A DNA stretch of 64,000 nucleotides from Cryoendolithus antarcticus. Lineage: Eukaryota > Ascomycota > Dothideomycetes > Cladosporiales > Cladosporiaceae. Shown in pieces: positions 61,859-64,000 of this stretch. A program made the translations under genes and the position numbers. The stretch is taken from assembly GCA_002077065.1 (NCBI GenBank), contig NAJO01000022.1, forward strand, positions 186,001-250,000, written 5' to 3'. How positions within the stretch are numbered: the first letter of the stretch is position 1; each line of letters opens with the position of its first letter. The notes under the pieces are model-generated. The model worked only from the letters and a program-made list of their open reading frames with translations, ran no database searches and was not told the origin of the DNA.

Positions 61859-62672
61859 ATGCGTTTCTTTGGCACTGCTCTCCTCGCCCTCGCGGCACCT
61901 CTGCTCGTGGCGGCACAGGACTCTGGCAACTCTTCTGCAAATGCTTTCGTTGTGCCAACTTCCGGTATCTCAGGAACGGCGGGGCAGACGTTGAACCTGC
62001 AGTGGACTCCGACCACCTCCGGCACCGTCAGCCTGATTCTTAGGAGTGGTGCGAGCAGTGACCTCAACAAAGGCACCACCATCGCTTGTACGGCCACTCT
62101 AGATTCAGTTCTGACGCACTCCAGCTACTGACAAACATCCTAGCCAACATTCAGAACAGCGGCAGCTACGCATTCAATATTCCCAGCGACGTGACGCGAG
62201 GCTCGGACTACACTGTTGAGATCGTGGACGATTCGGATAGCAGCGTCTACAACTTCACGCCCTACTTCGTCATCGAGAGCACCAACACCGTCGCCAGCTC
62301 TACCGGCGCACTCACCTCCGGCGCGCCAACAGGCTCTGTCAGCTTGTCCACCGCTTCCGCAACAGACAGCGCGACAGGCGTGACAGCCTCGAGCACCGTG
62401 TCCGGATCCGCTACATCGGCCGGAACCGCTTCTACTGGTAGGTCCAACGCAATACGCAGTGACTGTGCATATGACAAGGCTAACAATGTGTCCCAGGCTC
62501 CACCACAGGCAGCGCATCCAGCTCCGGCTCGATGAGCACGCGTGCTTCTTCCGCGACCTCTGCTACCGCATCTGGAGCCGTTCTGACCTCAAGCTCAGCC
62601 GCTGCGGGCGCACGCCAGACCGCGATGGCCGGCATGCTTGGCATTGTCGCTCTTGGTGCGATGGCTTTGTAG
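61859..62672 (+). CDS. Kre9/Knh1-like GPI-anchored cell-surface protein (copy 2)
   Basis: Three exons, 61859-62087, 62144-62437 and 62497-62672, 232 aa; introns are 56 and 59 nt. Seen: signal peptide MRFFGTALLALAAPLLVAAQ; Kre9/Knh1-type domain with FVVPTSGISGTAGQTLNLQW, GTVSLILRSGASSDLNKGTT, SGSYAFNIPSDVTRGSDYTV and YNFTPYFVIES; Ser/Thr/Ala stalk; C-terminal hydrophobic GPI signal TAMAGMLGIVALGAMAL. Intron 1 splits a Ser codon after its first base, at the same domain position and phase as intron 2 of copy 1, which supports common origin. Likely wall or plasma-membrane surface protein; precise role unknown. Confidence 0.85.
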
Positions 62673-63289
62673 AGTAAGAAGAGCGCACCGACTGGGAGCA
62701 GGAAAGGGACTACTGCAATGGCTGGTAAAAAGTTGGGCATTTTGCGCATAGCGGGTGGGCATCTTTCAGCATCTAGGCCAGAATAATGTTGTTGGATCAA
62801 GGGAGCTGGGAATGCAGCCAGTATCGAACAAGTGACCACAAAATTCCCAAGAAACATGATGTGAAGCTGTGTATCCTCGTGGCCTGCGGCAGGCGCGACC
62901 AGTGCGACCCACTCTAAACTTGACATCACCTCATCTCTATCAAGCAAATGCTAGCAAATCGTAGTGCAGTTGTATTGCCAGCAGCACAGTCGAACCGCTT
63001 CAACATACTGTCGCACGCATGATGAGACGCCATGACTTTTCATGCAGGTAGCCTGCATGGGCGGGCGTCTGTAGCGTTGTGAGCGTGCATTAGATCAAAA
63101 GCTGACCGACCGGTAACTTTGCCATCGCTTGTGAACCATACGCAGCCCTCTGTGTGATCTTCTTGATAGGCTACCATGATTCTCAAGAGCCGATGATATC
63201 GCATACAAATCGCCGTATGACCGAGTATATGCACATGAGGACGAGGCCGACTGGTCGATAACATCAGGGATCCCAGCCACGCTGGGACG
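62673..63289. other. Intergenic, promoter of the right-edge gene
   Basis: 617 bp; only short frames, nothing specific recognised. Confidence 0.4.
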
Positions 63290-64000
63290 ATGAAGTCTGC
63301 ATTGAAGTCTCCGACTACGCCCACACGCCCCACTATCTCACCTCCAACTCCCCTCCGGAAGTTCGAGATCTCGGACTCGAAGCTAGAGCACAATAACTGG
63401 CGTTTTCCCTCCCCGATAAGGCTGAAGCCGCTCCGAGAACTCGACGATGAAGACTTCTTGACTCACCACAAGATTGACCGGAGCTATGATTCTTCCACAG
63501 TCCGCTTCAAACTACTCGTCGCAGACCCACCACTCACGCGGTCCAATGATGAGATCCCACCTTATCCTCTGCCGGCGGCTGTTGAGGAAATACTGGAGAA
63601 GCAGCGCTGGATTTCAGACGAGTATGAGCACCTTTGGCAGCGAGATAGTGGCGGAAGCACGACTTTACTAGCCCATGGGGTCTTGACCTTCTTACTGCAG
63701 ACTCCTAGAGATGGAGGGAGCTTCTGCAGCCTTTCGCTCGTGAATCGCGAGAGGAACCACTGTGGAGGATTGTACGTCGCAGACGAGACCTACGCTATCG
63801 ATGGGTTGTTGGAAGACGTCGTCTACCTCAATCGCCATCCCAAGGTACCCAGAGATTTTGCTGTGCTCCCATTCCAGATCCTGACGAGACATGTCGACGA
63901 AACGCTGCGCCAGGTGCAGAAGCTTTCGAGAGATATCACGGCGACTGAGCTGCGGCTCCTCGAAGGCGAGATTGACCTTGAGGAGAATGGAGATTACAAG
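63290..64000 (+). CDS. N-terminal part of a CorA-like fungal protein (runs off the window)
   Basis: The frame opens at ATG 63290, the first after an in-frame TGA at 63236, and is still open at the last base (237 codons). Seen: a Pro/Thr-rich start, MKSALKSPTTPTRPTISPP; a globular region with WISDEYEHLWQRD, GGSTTLLAHGVLTFLL and GGLYVADETYAIDGLL; then helical text FQILTRHVDETLRQVQKL followed by ELRLLEGEIDLEENGDYK. That last block resembles the region just before the membrane domain in fungal CorA-like Mg2+-transporter-fold proteins of unknown substrate. The membrane segments, with any GxN motif, would lie beyond the window, so this call is tentative. Confidence 0.6.
   Translation, partial: MKSALKSPTTPTRPTISPPTPLRKFEISDSKLEHNNWRFPSPIRLKPLRELDDEDFLTHHKIDRSYDSSTVRFKLLVADPPLTRSNDEIPPYPLPAAVEEILEKQRWISDEYEHLWQRDSGGSTTLLAHGVLTFLLQTPRDGGSFCSLSLVNRERNHCGGLYVADETYAIDGLLEDVVYLNRHPKVPRDFAVLPFQILTRHVDETLRQVQKLSRDITATELRLLEGEIDLEENGDYK

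Noticed and set aside
1..64000. Secondary-metabolite cluster or mobile-element island
   Set aside because: No polyketide or peptide synthase, terpene cyclase, transposase, reverse transcriptase, long terminal repeat or AT-rich RIP-like block was seen.

Overview
The window is nuclear DNA from a filamentous ascomycete (Pezizomycotina). A Dothideomycete-like relative is my guess from the look of the proteins, but the class is not proven. The evidence is dense, mostly intron-poor genes on both strands, with short introns of about 49-65 nt that carry GT..AG ends and CTAAC/CTGAC-type branch sites. There is a full set of conserved eukaryotic housekeeping genes, and fungal-only families are present (DUF3638/DUF3645 giant, Kre9/Knh1-like GPI proteins, S28 peptidase, tannase). 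I see no transposon, rRNA, tRNA, CRISPR or prokaryotic operon signal.

Left part (1-14.4 kb): a gamma-butyrobetaine dioxygenase-like oxygenase; a secreted tannase/feruloyl esterase with a long mucin-like N-terminus; a fungal multi-pass membrane protein; a four-exon secreted S28 serine carboxypeptidase; exocyst SEC10; and an SDR-fold protein whose catalytic residues are replaced. From 14.7 to 24.2 kb a single 9.5-kb exon encodes a 3151-residue protein with helicase/SecA-like ATPase motifs.

Middle part (25-44.7 kb): spindle-checkpoint kinase Mps1; translation factor Tma22/DENR; ribosome-biogenesis protein Cgr1, divergent from mitochondrial ornithine carrier Ort1; checkpoint clamp loader Rad17/Rad24; a disordered repeat protein; an intracellular GH43 glycosidase; eIF3d; and a conserved fungal nuclear-type protein of unknown role.

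Right part (45.7-64 kb): a C2H2 transcription factor; a secreted histidine-phosphatase-fold protein; a small DUF4267-like membrane protein; signal peptidase subunit Spc2, divergent from ER membrane complex subunit EMC3; a spliced acidic gene that looks broken; a five-exon phosphate-type MFS transporter with CACGTT/CACGTG elements; two neighbouring Kre9/Knh1-like GPI proteins; and the start of a CorA-like protein running off the right edge.

The genes do not form one pathway or an obvious secondary-metabolite cluster. The functional links are local. The Spc2/EMC3 and Cgr1/Ort1 pairs share short divergent promoters, the two GPI genes look like a tandem duplication, and several secreted hydrolases (tannase, S28 peptidase, phosphatase) suit a saprobe or plant-associated fungus. 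Spliced models were built by hand from splice-site consensus, reading phase and family conservation, without transcript evidence.
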